Assembly: GCA_030685235.1 (NCBI GenBank)
Contig: MU839150.1
Span: 124,001 to 188,000 of the forward strand
Source: Copromyces sp. CBS 386.78
Lineage: Eukaryota > Ascomycota > Sordariomycetes > Sordariales > Sordariaceae
Direction of reading: 5' to 3'
Length of the DNA: 64,000 bases
Shown: in pieces, positions 35,701 through 48,399 of the stretch
Layout of the letters: each line of letters starts with the position of its first letter
How positions within the stretch are numbered: position 1 is the first letter of the stretch
Notes under the pieces: generated by a model
Database searches by the model: none
Told to the model about the DNA's origin: nothing
What the model saw: only the letters and a program-made list of their open reading frames with translations
Translations under genes and position numbers: made by a program

Positions 35701-38700
35701 GGTTTACCACTCGAGTCACAGAAGATGAGATTGGGAAAATGAAAGAAGCCAGCCAGCTGGACTTGTCGTGATGTCGTCCTAAGACACCCGACTAGGAGAG
35801 GTGGGATCCCGAAAACGCCCACGGGCATTTCCATCTGTGCTTCGGATTGCTTGTCGATCCCTGGCATCTCCACAGTTCATCAGTGTTCCATTTTCTGCCC
35901 ATGTGCGACTCGCAAACGTCTCCCGTATCCCTGGAATCTCTTGCTATGGTCAAGATAACCTCACCACCATTTCTACAACAACCGCATTTTTGGCTGCCGA
36001 ATGGGCGCAGCCATATGACAGCCGTCTCTGGAAGGACAAGCTGCGGCACGTTATCGAAACCATCGAAGCTTAAGCGGCCCCGTCCCGCACCGCGCCGCAC
36101 CACTCAACCAGATGACGAGTGGGTGTAAAACGGATGTTAATCCGTTCGCTGCCAGCGCCTAGCTGCCTCAGCCCCCCGTGCCAGAGACGGAAAAGTCCCG
36201 TTGTGTGTACAATACAATACTGGTTTGTTTGTTAGTTTGGTTCTTCGGCCATGGGTTGAGCAGGGGAGATCTGGAGTTCTCATTGGCTTCGAAAGAGAGA
36301 AATAGTCTTCCGTTTGAAGCGTCATGGGACAATTGCAAGGGTTAAAAACGCCACAGAAGCCTCTTATGCTTCTCTCCGTCTACTTTCCGTCTACTCTTAA
36401 GGCCTTTGGGGACGAGAAAATATAAGAAAGCAGGCCCCAACAGCACCCATCCGCTCCAAAACCCAATACTTTTCCATTTCCAATGCCTCGAGAGTGGAAA
36501 TTGGCGTTTTTTGTACCAGACTAACAAACAAACCAGGGTTAGATTGTAGGTTCGAGCAATCGACCACAATCGGGCAAGGCTCGCAGTGGCCATGTGCAAC
36601 GGACCGGGAAATCCACCCAAAAATGAACATTCACAGATACAGGGATGTCAGAAACATACAAGAACTCATCAATTGCGACACCCGTCGCTTTGGTCGAGCC
36701 ATGAAGAGCGTTGACGAAGTAGCAACTGATGGAATGAAGTTAAGAAGACAGTATGAGGCCGTGAGTTCACACCTTGATCACGCACTGTGACAAGATGCTT
36801 AGGTGCAGGAGATCTCGGCTTTGCGTCGTTCGGGCGTCCTGTGTTCCTCGCCGACAACCCACCTCACCCACCAACTGTTACGAGCCTATTCGGTCAGCTA
36901 TCGACCATCTTTCACCGACCATCTGAACGCCTGGGCTCCTTCATTAATTATTCGATGTCTCATCAAGATGAAACTCTCGTCTTCTCAAATCTTCACCACG
37001 CCCGCCCAAAAAGCATCTCTTCCAGTCAATGATGGCCTCTGCCAATCGTCGTCATATGCAGCCTCTGCAGCTCATTACTTCACCTTCCATGCTATCCGAC
37101 CGACAGCACCCCATGAGCAGGAGGCATAGCACTAGCGACTTGTTTTTGGGTCAGACCTCGCCTCAACTTTCAGTCACCCCTCCATTTCGTCCTGACTGCT
37201 GCCATTTGATCGAATTCCTCATGTCCGCCAGACGACAGCTGACGTCAGTCTCTCAATACCACCAACCCTAAACGATTGTGGACTCGCATATATCATACCA
37301 GCGCCACGCGAATATCGGAACGGATAAGTTGGCAAAGATTCAGTTTACCTTCACCAAGAATCAAGGATTTCTCGGAAACACATATGTACATAGTACGGCA
37401 TATAGCCGCAGACTTTGATATCTTTCAGCAGTTCTGCGCCGCTTCTTGGCGGATGAGATAATCAAATCTGGCAGAGAACACACTCACCAATGCCGAACAA
37501 CCTTATCTCATGCCAGGGCATTAGGGGCATCAAGGCCGCTCATATCGCAGCTTCTCACTGAAAAACACTGACCAGCAAAAATATACATGCACCCTCTCAA
37601 CTTCCATACCCGTCAGTTTTGCTACCAATCGCGATTGTACAGAGACAAAACTTGAGGGGCATCGCAACTTTGCCTCAGCACAGAGACCCACCAAGAATCC
37701 TCCTGCCAAGCCAAGCCCGCATCACAACAGCCGGAGGTTTGACAAGCTTCCTCCGTTTGGAATTGACCTGGGATTTGCACTCAGTCTAGGGGGCCCGGGG
37801 CCTGTTTGCCAAATATATCGTCAACAGCCTCCTGGACAGTCTCAATGGGCTCGCATGAAATCTCACTTCAATTGAGATTGCAGATCATCCCCTGACTTGA
37901 GATCGAAACCCAATCCAATGGTTCTGAACAGCCAATGGCTAATAAGGTTTGTTTCTCCTACGGACACTGACACTGTTGATTTCCGCCTTCACAACCAGCC
38001 TTAGTTCTAACGTGGCAATTCGCGGTCCAGAGAGGCCATCGCTCGCGAAAACTGAGGTGTTTCAGAAGGGCGTCAACTGTTGGTGATGGCGTCCGGGGTA
38101 CGGCATCACTAACCCTAACGACCAGAAGAGCTATAAGTCGTTGACAAATCCTGGATTTCCGACCGGCAATATGTCCGGATCTTGTCCATCGCCTTGTAAG
38201 CAACTCGATCACAACAATCTCTCCGTCGTCGAGTTGAATTACATCATTCCTGTCGCCCTCAACAATCATAGCAGAAGGACTGCAGTGGGCGATAAAGCTT
38301 CACAAATCAGAAGCGTCAAGGAAACGGTGGGTACAGGGATTGGCTCTTAGAGGTACCGGTAGTCTCATGTGGGGGCTGGACTGAGGAGAGCGTGTCCTTC
38401 AGGGTTTAACTAGCGTGAACGGAACTGGACACTACGGATCCATAATGCTGTGCCGATTGGTCCACTGACGAACTGCCCTGAAGTTGTGAACGACAGAGCG
38501 CTGCGACGACGACAGCGAAGAAAGTGGTTGTGAACGGCCGACGATGAGGTTTACGATGGGACCTGTGTCTATGCCACACAGGGAAACGACTACCAATGTT
38601 GAGCCGTTCAGACGAATGAAATAGAGTCGTGTTGAAAACCGAACCCACAAGGCATTGACGGAACATAGGAGCCGACTGGTACGACGTTGTTTTAGCAGAT

Positions 38701-40150
38701 ATTTCCAGGTGATGTCGGTGAACTCCCGCTCCGCTATGTAGACGGAGAATCAACAGATCGATAGGTAAGGTAGGTAGCCTGCGCCTGTCCACTCCGTCAG
38801 TCGCTCGCAGCTTTGAAGGAACATTTGCCCCGAACCGAGCGGGCCCCATTCAGGTTCATCATTCCGCCACAAGATACTCAAGTAACTCAACACCACTGCC
38901 ACGAAACTTTCTTGTACGATCGTGAGATGAGAAGGAACCTCTAACAAAAGCTCATTTGAACACGGCAGAGGCATACAGAGAGTACCTAGCGACGATAAAG
39001 CAAAAAAAATCATTGTTCCTCTTCGTCTACTATTTGCAACAGTTTCGTCCTATTGAGCCTGAACAACTCAAAACTCTGCGCAAACTTTGGACGTCGTTCG
39101 CCTACAATTCCTTCAAGCGGGCTCGGCGGCTTGGCTTGGGCGGGTCACACCTTCCCTGCATGATGCTTCGGTGCAGTGTCGTTGCCGGCGGCACTGGCTG
39201 GGGCGGAAGATCGTTCCTGGTGGAAGGCGGAAGTCTGTGGCTTGTGATTGTGGCTGCTACGAATCGAACTGAAGTTCAAGGGAACGTCGAGCTGACCTAA
39301 AGGCAGGAATGAAGTGAAAGCATGAGAAGGTACTAACTGCACTTGAGTCCTGGATTGCCAACAGAATTCTGTGACCGGAATGAAGGAGAGCGACGCAAGT
39401 TCTCTCAACTGCGGCTTTCATTGTGAAATAAATCCTGTTATAAGTTCCATTCAGAGATTCCAACAAAGAGCGTGCAGCATGCCTCAGTGGCTGATGCACC
39501 CGTTCCCAGTTGACTTTGCCCTCTGGGCGCTCGAACGCGCGACCGAGATGAGAGCACCGACAGGAGGCAATCCACGATATCGCAACTGTACAAAAGTGAC
39601 TTGAAAAAGGGTACGAGTCTTGTGTTCGTCGAAATGAGGTGTAGGACTACTTGGGGGTTGTGGTGGTGGGACTTGCCCCAAGTATAGGTTAGTCCGCCCG
39701 TAAGTGGATATGGCCTCAACCCTATTTGTTTACCTCGATGCGCCTTGTTGCAACGACTGGCCTGCTTTCAACACGACATCTCGAGGGGCAAAACGCGTTC
39801 AACGACCAGCCGATTGGAAATGACCGAGAAGAAATAAGCAACAATGAGCCCTTGTCTCCTTCTGGCTGACCACTATGGATCACTTGTTAGATATTCAATC
39901 CTATCTTCGCTTCACTTCAATTCCATCCGATTGCACGTTGTGATCGAATCCCATTCTCAGCTTCATCGTCTCGTCAAGTCCAGTCGCTCGGTTTGTCATT
40001 TGCCCGGATTGCAATCATTCTGTCCAACCGACTGTCGCAATCACATCACAAAGCTCACCACTCGCTTTCTTTTGCAGGGAGCATAACAATTCACACTTGA
40101 CCGGTTTCACTTGCTTTCTTCTTTAGCTTCAGCACGCTCGCCATCCGGTT
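32798..40150. other. Gene-free euchromatic region of 7.35 kb
   Basis: I found no supportable protein gene, tRNA or 5S rRNA gene. It includes the Snt2 promoter at its left end and the helicase promoter at its right end. Base composition is ordinary, so it is not RIP-degraded repeat. At about 34380-34620 there is a pyrimidine-rich stretch with a (CATC)n run (about 34497-34513) that looks like a fungal promoter or leader, but no long frame follows. All frames up to about 150 residues between 33 and 40 kb look like chance frames. Long non-coding RNA or dispersed regulatory DNA is possible. Confidence 0.5.
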
Positions 40151-43100
40151 ATGTCGCATAACTGGCAATCAAACAAACCAAGTCCAGCCGGCATATGGCA
40201 TAAGACAACTCTACAAGAAGCGAGGGAGCAACAAGAACAGCAAAGGCAACAGCATCAATCTTTCCAACAACGGCCACCACTGACGACAACGACCCATGTT
40301 GTCGTTGGCCAAAAGCGCTCCATAACTGAGGTCCGGCCTCAGTTCCAAAATGGACCTCCATTAGCCAAACGGCCTACACCAGGACCATGCGATACCTTAA
40401 CCCCAAGCTTCACACCGTCAGCTTTCATAAAAACACCCTCCGGCCCCCCTCCTCTCACAGCAAGCACCATCGAGCATGCAGATCCAGTAGCCGCCGCCGC
40501 GAAGGGTAGCATCCCATCCGAGTACTCCCAGCGCCGAGCCCTACCCTCGACACCCACCTCCACCAACGACCCCTTCCTCTCCCTCTCGCACCCCGTATAC
40601 AAGCTGCCCAAGCATCTCGTAGCCAACTTCGCCTCGCTGGGGATCAAATCCATCTACCCGTGGCAGAAACAATGCCTGCTCGGTCCCGGTCTGCTATCCG
40701 GCGACAAGAATCTGGTGTACAGTGCGCCCACGGGCGGCGGCAAGTCCCTGGTCGCCGACCTGCTCATGCTCAAGAGGGTGCTGGAGGACCCGGCTGGCGA
40801 GGCCAAAGCCATATTGGTGCTCCCGTATGTGGCGCTGGTGCAGGAGAAGGTCCGGTGGTTGAGGAGTGTCGTTGGTGGGATTTCGAGGAGTGGTGATTTG
40901 GGCCAGAAGCTGCCTGATCCGGATGGGAAGCAGCAGCAGCTGTGGGCAAGGAGGCCGGATAAGGATACCATCAGGGTGGTGGGGTTCTTTGGCGGGAGCA
41001 AGGTTAGGGCTACGTGGGCGGATTTCGATGTAGCGGTTTGCACGATGGAGAAGGTGGGTGAACATGAGTTCTAGTGACCCTGACCCCAATGACTGGGATG
41101 CTTTTCGTGGACGAGAATCTGACCATGAAGAACGGTAGGCCAACTCGCTCATCAATGCTGCTATAACCGATTGCTCAATATCCAAACTCAGAGCCGTGGT
41201 GCTGGATGAGTGCCACATGATCGATGATGGCTTCAGGGGATATTTGCTTGAGCTGATGACCACGAAACTCTTGTGTCTGGAGCAGCAGGTGCAGATTATC
41301 GCCATGAGCGCCACTTTGACAGTAGGCTGAAGCTGCCCTTCTTCCCTCATGGATCACGAATTGCTGACCGTACGCGAAGAATATCCGTCTGCTTAAGGAC
41401 TGGCTAGGAGGCCATTCCTACGAGACACACTACCGACCAGTCCCCATCGAGGAGCACCTTGTCTGCGACGGCAAGATATACCCAGCAGCCACAACTGCCA
41501 GTCTTCTCAAAACAGCTACCCAACTAGATACCAGGAATGCCACCACCATTACCACCCAGGGGCTACCCCCTTCCACTACCTCCTCCCTCCAACACATCCG
41601 TTTCATCCACCCCTCCCCTCATCGCGAATTCAAAGACACCGTCATGAACGCCGTCGTCGCCCTGGCCAACGAGACCGCCCGCGCCGGCTACGGCGTCCTC
41701 GTCTTCTCCAGCAGTCGCGCCGGCTGTGAATCCGACGCCGTCGTCATCAGCCGCGTGCTGCCCTCCTTCCACGAAGCTGACCCCCTAATCCGGGAACGCC
41801 GTCTCGACCTTCTCAACGACCTCCGAAGCTCCTCCACGGGTCTTGACCCCAAGCTCGAACAGACCATTCCCTGCGGCGTAGCCTTCCACCACGCCGGCCT
41901 GACCACCGAGGAGCGCGAGCTGATCGCCAACGCCTACGACGCAGGCACCCTCAAAGTCTGCGTGGCCACCGCCTCGCTAGCCGCCGGCATCAACCTGCCC
42001 GCGCGGCGGGTGATCCTGCACGGTGCGCGCATGGGCATCGACCTGGTCGGCCCGGCCATGTTGCGGCAGATGCGCGGCCGCGCCGGGCGGAAGGGCAAAG
42101 ACGAGGTGGGCGAGACGTATCTCTGCTGTCGACGAAACGATCTGGAGGCCGTGGTGGACTTGATGCACGCGGACCTGCCACAGATTGCCAGCTGTCTGGT
42201 CTCGGACGAGCGCCGCATAAGGAGGGCGCTGTTGGAGGTGATTGCGATCAAGCTGGCGACGAGCAGGGAGGCGCTGGACGAGTATGTGGGGAGGACGATG
42301 TTGGCTTGCGAGCAAAGGATGGCAGGGAAGGAGACGAAGGAGTGGGAGGCGCCGCCGGAGCAGACACCGGAGGAGAGGATGAGGGGGTATGTGGAGGCTG
42401 GGTTGGAGAAGCTGAAGGATATGGGGTTTATCACGGTTACGGTGGATGAGAGGTATGAGACGGCGAGTTATAGCGCTACGAAGTTGGGAGGGGCGATTGT
42501 GGCTAGCTCGCTGGATCCGGATGATGGAGTGTTTATCCATAAGGAGCTGGAGAGGGCGCTGAAGGGGTTTGTGATGGATGGGGATATGCATGTGTTGTAT
42601 AACTTTACGCCGGTGTCGGATCTGGGGAATGGGACGCCGATCAACTGGAGGGTGTTCTGGAACGAGATGGAGAAGCTGGATGAGAGTGGGTTGAGAGTGA
42701 TGAGTTTTCTGGGGTTGAAGCCTGTGGTCTTGAACAGGATGTAAGTGTTGACGATCTCTTGTCTAGTGGCATGTCTGAAAGCTAACTACAACTCTACAAA
42801 AAAGGCAACAAGGCGGCATCCTCAAGGAAACCACAGACGAAGAAAAGGACACCGCCCGTCGCTATCACCGCTTCTACCTAGCGCTCCAGCTCCGCGATCT
42901 CTGCAATGAGGTTCCCATCCACCGCGTCGCCCAGAAATACGATGTGCCCCGAGGCGCCGTCCAGACGCTCGCCCAAACTTGTCAAGGGTTCGCCGCCGGC
43001 ATGATCAAGTTCTGCGAGGCCATGGGATGGGGCGCCATGGCGGCGGCACTAGATCACCTCGCTGACCGACTTAAGGCCGGAGCCAGAGCGGATCTGCTCG

Positions 43101-43433
43101 GCTTGTCCCAGATCACGTTTGTCAAGAGCCGGACAGCGCGAGTGTTCTGGGACAACGGCTTCAAGACGGTGGCCGTGGTTGCGAATGCGGATCCCAAGGA
43201 ACTCGTGCCCGTGCTGATGCAGGCACAACCAAGCAAAGTCCGGCTGGAGGCCAAAGATGAGCAGAAATACCTGGATAAACTGCTTGCTAAGGCGAAGATT
43301 ATCACGGACTCTGCGAACAGGATATGGCGTGAGTATTTCAGTACACTTATCTTACACGAGTGTATGGAAGCTAATGGGGTATTATGGTGCAGAAATCGAG
43401 ATGCAACAGCAGTTGATGATGGAAGAGGAATAA
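40151..43433 (+). CDS. HELQ/Hel308-like superfamily 2 DNA helicase
   Basis: Five exons, 40151-41053, 41139-41321, 41380-42740, 42805-43328 and 43393-43433, give 1,003 residues with all phases consistent. After a Gln/Pro-rich N-terminus come SF2 motifs: SAPTGGGKS (191-199, ATP binding), DECH (324-327), SATL, VFSSSRAGCE, FHHAGLTTEE, ATASLAAGINLPARRV and QMRGRAGRKG (592-601). The C-terminal part holds winged-helix and ratchet-like helices, then a helix-hairpin-helix-like segment (LGLSQITFVKSRTARVFWDNGF). This is the helicase half of the Mus308/POLQ family without a polymerase domain, so it fits HELQ. HELQ unwinds and anneals DNA at stalled forks and breaks in the nucleus. The last exon is only 41 nt. 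It is the last gene before the heterochromatin. Confidence 0.9.
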
Positions 43434-45535
43434 GGGTCCTAGTTTTCTGAACTTCTCAAGTCCAAACGAGCGATAGACCCACGAGCGGGTTGGAGGTCTT
43501 CCTCACTAAGAGTCGGATGAGGCATCCGGCCTTGTTTTCTGATTATCTCTAACCATATTCACCAGGGGTTCGGTTGTCTGCACTGAAGATCGAGATCCGT
43601 TTTCATATGTGATACGATATTTAACAGCTCGAAACAGTAGTCTACGCCACATCCTTGACCCTAGAGACAGAACGATGCCTGTTAGAAGCATGGGGCTGAT
43701 GTATGGTCGCAGTTTAGGCCTAACAACGGCAACGGCCTGGATTCCCGCGCGAAGGACGACAGAAAAAAAAGAGGACCCTAGTCCCAACCTGAAAGAATGG
43801 GAGAGCCCGGTTGCCAATATCTTACATATCCTACCGTGCCTATCCTAACCTTCTCATCGACCGGCCCGGTCACGTCAAACACGCCATATTGTATTTCTCA
43901 TCATCATCACACGAAGGACAGGGACACATACGTACAAGGGAACCCCGCATTGATATCAATCTTCCAGCGAACCTTGTGATACACACAGGGAAAGTGGTTG
44001 CCAAGCCAGCCACAATCACTTATTAGGCCCTGCTGAATGAAGTAAACTGGCATCTTCCAGAACACATTCAGTTTTCTTACCCGTCCGTCCGTTACACGCA
44101 AGACACCGTGTGTGTCTCACTCTGGGTTTGTTTCCTTTCCATTTGAAGTGGTACGAGGGGGCGGCGCTATCTCAGCTGCTATCCATTTTTGTTGGGCTTG
44201 ATACGCAGTTGACGTTGAACGAGGAAAAGAAGGAGCAGGGAAAGTTTTGGAATTTCAGCTGGCATATTGAGAACCTACCCTCGACTTACCCATCTATTAC
44301 AGGGGGCCTTGTTTTGTGTCCCCTCCGGTCAATCTTTCTTTGTTCTGCTGCATGCAAGAGAACGAAGATGCGCCGTGTCGTGTGTCGATGGACATGTAAT
44401 CTTGCATCTCTCTCATTTCTTTTCTCAACTCACACAGCATATGCTACCTAGTCCCTTCTTGTAAAGCTGTCGAGGTCTCATTGGGCCATCATTCAGCGCA
44501 GGCTAGATTCGAGTATACAGACCGGACGAGTCGCCATGGTCCCCGATGGTCGTCGGCTCAAGGATAAGTGAAAGGTATGTGAGAGTTGGTAGGTGATTGG
44601 ACCCTGTCGAGTTGCTTATCCAGGCCTACTTTCATGACTGCGAGGGACAAAATAGGTGAGGGAATTTGAAATAGGATGTGTAGCCATATACTACCATGTA
44701 GGGAAGGAATCACAAGAAGTAATTGTGTCGCAGACCACGCAAGCAAATCAAGCTCGAGAAAAGCAAGATAGGTTAGAGACAAGGCAGAAGTGCAAAAGCT
44801 ATGGTATACCTTACCTAGTACTGAGTCACGGCCCGATGCGCAACAATACTTAAGTAACCGCACATAGGCACCTCCCACCATTACACAAGGAATGCTTGGT
44901 GCCGGTGGTCCCTTCCAATTTTCTTCTTCTTCTGTGCCAGCCACCCTTTCACGTTCCACCGGATTACGGGAGAAGGAAGAAGGCAGGAACGAAGGAGAGA
45001 GAAGTGGAAATTTCTCATGCAGTACGCCACATGCCATATCTGAGAAGAGTCGAGTCTAGGTAGTCGAGTAAATTGAAGCCGGTCACGGACCGTACCGTAG
45101 GGTGCTTATGTTGAACGGGTTATGGAGTCTGAATTCCAGAATAACCAGGTGGCCATTCATCTTGACACCCTGGCCAGTCGAGCCAGCCACACCGCGACCC
45201 CTCGTCTACCTAATCCTTGGGGGTCATCCATCACATCACAGCCATTTAGAATGTCAAATGATGTGCGCCATTGTCGGGCAAGCGGGATAGAGGGCGGGAA
45301 TCAGTGTTGCCGGTGAGATCTCGAAACCCCGCGGCGGCTCTTTTGTTCCGCAGTGTGTGCTTGTAGAAAGATGTAGGCATCGCATTGCAAAGTGGAAGGG
45401 TGGCACACCTTGACTCGAGGCGACGAATGATGCAAAAATAAGTTGAAGCCGGAGGAGTGACCGGTGGGTGGCTCGGGTGACGGCGACAGGTATAAGTCAT
45501 TGAACACCTCAATCTTTCCTTCCCTTTACAACCAC
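43434..45535. other. Gene-poor transition to heterochromatin
   Basis: This 2.1 kb of ordinary composition lies between the helicase stop and the first transposon. Frames up to 159 residues (44558-45037, -) have no recognisable domain. No RNA gene was seen. Confidence 0.5.
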
Positions 45536-45537
45536 TA
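45536..45537. repeat. Left TA target duplication of the Fot1/pogo element
   Basis: TA directly precedes the left inverted repeat and is matched by TA at 47558-47559. This is the target duplication expected of Tc1/mariner/pogo elements. Confidence 0.85.
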
Positions 45538-45609
45538 CCCGTGCCACGCCCCCACTAAAGTGGGTGCTCACCAGTAGTACGGCCACACCAGTAAAACGGC
45601 CACGCACAA
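45538..45609. repeat. Left terminal inverted repeat of the Fot1/pogo element
   Basis: This 72 bp repeat matches the reverse complement of 47486-47557 with one C/T difference, a RIP-type transition. Confidence 0.95.
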
Positions 45610-45639
45610 CAGATATCTGGCATTGAAATGAAGCTATTC

Positions 45640-47383
45640 AGAAACGACTGGCTGTATCCCGTATTTCCTATAACCAAACTTAAATACTTCGAAACGCTTG
45701 AGCCTCCCTTGCTTCCGCCACTTATTAACCAGTCTACTGGCATTAACACTATATTTTTTAGCCTTATTTCGAAGTTGTTACATCACTTTCTCGACCTTCT
45801 TATAGGCGGCCTTAATATCATTATTAGCTCGTTTAAGTACTATAGCCCGGCCGTCAGAAACCTTCAATATACCGCCAGCTTGTATAGACCTATTTTTATA
45901 TGTTCTACGCCGTCGGTTTATCTCTTCGGCGTACTTAATTTTACTTAGATTACGTTTTACCTATACCAATTCAGCGGTAGTAATTTCGCCACCCTTTACG
46001 TAGCTCAATACTATCCTTTTAAACAAAGGAAATAAATTCTTACTCTCGACAATTTTAATAAATTAGCCAACTACTTTATTTATTTAACGAAGATTATTTA
46101 GGGTTTTAAATAGTATTAAGGGTATTGAATTTAGGGGTAGAGGGGTAGGAGTACGGCAATTAACCCGCTCACATAAAGGAGCTAATATTATATACAGCTA
46201 GTATAGCTATATACCTATCTTTTTAAATATTAATTTTATTGTACTATATATAAATACCTTTTTTCTAATATCTTCGATAACAAAAAGAAATTCCAATTTC
46301 ATAATATTTATATAACCATCACATATAAATACGTCTAATACTTTAGTATAATAGTATTTAAATAATTAAAAGACTACTACATCTAATAATTGTAGTAGAT
46401 AAGTAAAATAGGGAGGTAAATCGAAGTATATAATACCGTTATTGTTATAATATTATAGAAATTCCCGGGTATAATATAAGCTGTAACCGTTAAATATTAA
46501 TAGCTTTTTCCTTCCTTTCTAGGACTTCTTTGAATATTTATCCCAATATTTTAACTACTAGAAGGATAATTAGTTATTCGAATACCCTATAAATATGGTA
46601 ACGATAATTATTCGAAGGTCTAACTCTTTAACCTAATACCAATTTAATATATAAAGCTAACTGGTTATAATAATAAAAGCGGGATAATATTACCTAGCGG
46701 CGGAAATAACTTCGATATATATTATTAATTTTCGATTTTCTAGGATAGCGAAGTAGTATATACGTTTCCTCTTAATAATAACGATCTAATTTTTACTTAT
46801 ACCGATATAGAAACCCGTTTCGTTTATATTCTAGATATTGTATAGTGTGAAACCTTTTAAGGAAATAATATCCTAAAACTTTTCGAAGTATACCGCTACC
46901 TATTATAATAATTATTAGCGGATATATATATAAATAACATTTGTATAGTAGACTTATTTTATTTATAAATTCGCTATCTTTCCGGGTACTATCTATCTTC
47001 TTCTATCGAACTTTAGAATATTCGTAACGTTTAATAAATCGTAACGCCTAATTAATACTGACGTAAGGTAATTCATCCTCGTCATTATCGTTATCGATAT
47101 CAGAAACCTTACTTTAAAACAGTAGATTCGCAGCGTCTTTAATATACAACGGTCGTACTACAAAGTTAATCCTATCCAAACGGTCGATATAATTGCATAG
47201 GGCCTTCTCATTAGCCGCGGTAAACTTGGTCCTCTTCGAAGGTATACTTTTCTTAGGGGGGATGCCCTTAATATAGTTGCGGAGTCGCTTACAGGGTACG
47301 TCGTATATCTTACACAACGTAGTAACGGAAACTCCTAGATTCTCGTAATAAAAATCAACGGCTCGTTGGAAACGACCTTCCAT
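45640..47383 (-). pseudogene. Decayed Fot1/pogo transposase
   Basis: The first 89 codons from the ATG at 47383 are still open and encode a Psq/CENP-B-like helix-turn-helix N-terminus (FYYENLGVSVTTLCKIYDVP, then RLRNYI). Downstream the frame is full of TAA/TAG stops but can be followed by similarity. The DDE catalytic block reads N-E-T-G-F near 46810-46830, where the family has D-E-T-G-F; the Asp-to-Asn change is a G-to-A transition expected from RIP. Segments such as ISAA and Y-Y-P-A-F follow in order. It cannot encode an active enzyme. The 3' limit is approximate. Confidence 0.88.
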
Positions 47384-47485
47384 TATTAACTAGTAATTTC
47401 TGGAAGCGATACGACGTAGTGTTATAGTATTATTGGTAATGATCTTAATCTATTGAAAGAGAGGTTTACAGGAAGCTCGAAATTA

Positions 47486-47557
47486 TTGTGCGTGGCCGTT
47501 TTACTAGTGTGGCCGTACTACTGGTGAGCACCCACTTTAGTGGGGGCGTGGCACGGG
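47486..47557. repeat. Right terminal inverted repeat of the Fot1/pogo element
   Basis: This is the 72 bp partner of 45538-45609. The next base inward also differs by a C/T transition. Confidence 0.95.
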
Positions 47558-47559
47558 TA
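47558..47559. repeat. Right TA target duplication of the Fot1/pogo element
   Basis: This is the partner of TA at 45536-45537. Confidence 0.85.
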
Positions 47560-47806
47560 CAATTCTCAAACCAGACCGGCAAATCAAACCATCTCTCGTC
47601 CGTCTTGAGCACACTCACACTACCGCAACCCTCTTCTTTAATTGGGTATTGCCAAAAGGACTTGACGACTAATCTCCAAGAAACCTTGTACTACACAACA
47701 TTCCCGTTGTGGCCAGTGGGCGCAATATAGACCACTGCACTAACCACTTGCACATGCAACTTATACGCACAACACACACAGCTTTGCGCCGAGCCGAAGA
47801 CCGGGC

Positions 47807-48040
47807 TGAGGGGTTCTAAGCTGGTGTTAGCGCTTACTAAGCATGCACGTACAAGGTAGGTACTATGTACTATACCTTGTATATATAGCCAATACGTAAT
47901 GCACGTTGTATAGTACTTTAGCATTACATTATAGAATATATTATAGATTGTACGTATTTATATTGCCTTATTATGCCTACGGCATTAATAATAGTACCTA
48001 TATAATAATTGAATAAACTTCATCATCCTTATCGTTTCAA
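47807..48040 (+). repeat. Possible 5' LTR of the outer Ty3/gypsy element
   Basis: Base composition changes from mixed to AT-rich after a TGAGGGG at 47807, and gag-like coding relics start at about 48.4 kb. A 5' LTR is therefore expected here. A hairpin pair, GTACAAGGTA and TACCTTGTAT, lies near 47850-47882. The 3' LTR is beyond the window, so neither end can be confirmed. Confidence 0.3.
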
Positions 48041-48399
48041 CGGATTAGGAAATCTATTTACTTTATTGAAATTATATTAAACGCGTCCCCTACTATCGTA
48101 ATAGTTGCTTCAACGCTAAACCCCGTAATTAACTCCGTTTCGGGCATCGCCAAATCCAATTTGATTTAAAATTAACGCTTAATTTAGGCTTCGTTAAATC
48201 GTTAACCTATCTTTATCTCCTACTTCAAGAATTAATCACCCTCTCGATTATCGCGCCGCCTGATTTTAGCGCCGATCAATCCACTACTCGCCCAAATCGC
48301 GCCAGACTCGGCTTAGATCGCTCGACTTTACCAAATCAACTAAGTCGCGTTAGACTTAACGTCCTACGATTCGATTTCATTAATTCGGCGCTTATTACC

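Larger units (their letters stand above)
45538..47557 (-). mobile_element. RIP-degraded Fot1/pogo-type DNA transposon
   Basis: This 2,020 bp element is bounded by 72 bp inverted repeats (45538-45609 and 47486-47557) that start CCCGTGCCACG, differ at one internal position, and are flanked by TA on both sides. The interior carries a decayed transposase on the minus strand. The ends remain GC-rich while the body is strongly AT-rich, a sharp contrast. Each inverted repeat contains ACGGCCAC twice and a small palindrome (CCCACT-AA-AGTGGG), possible transposase-binding subsites. It marks the edge between genic DNA and the AT-rich region. Confidence 0.93.

Noticed and set aside
45628..45948. 106-residue plus-strand frame in the left transposon
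   Set aside because: The transposase is on the other strand; this frame has no motif.
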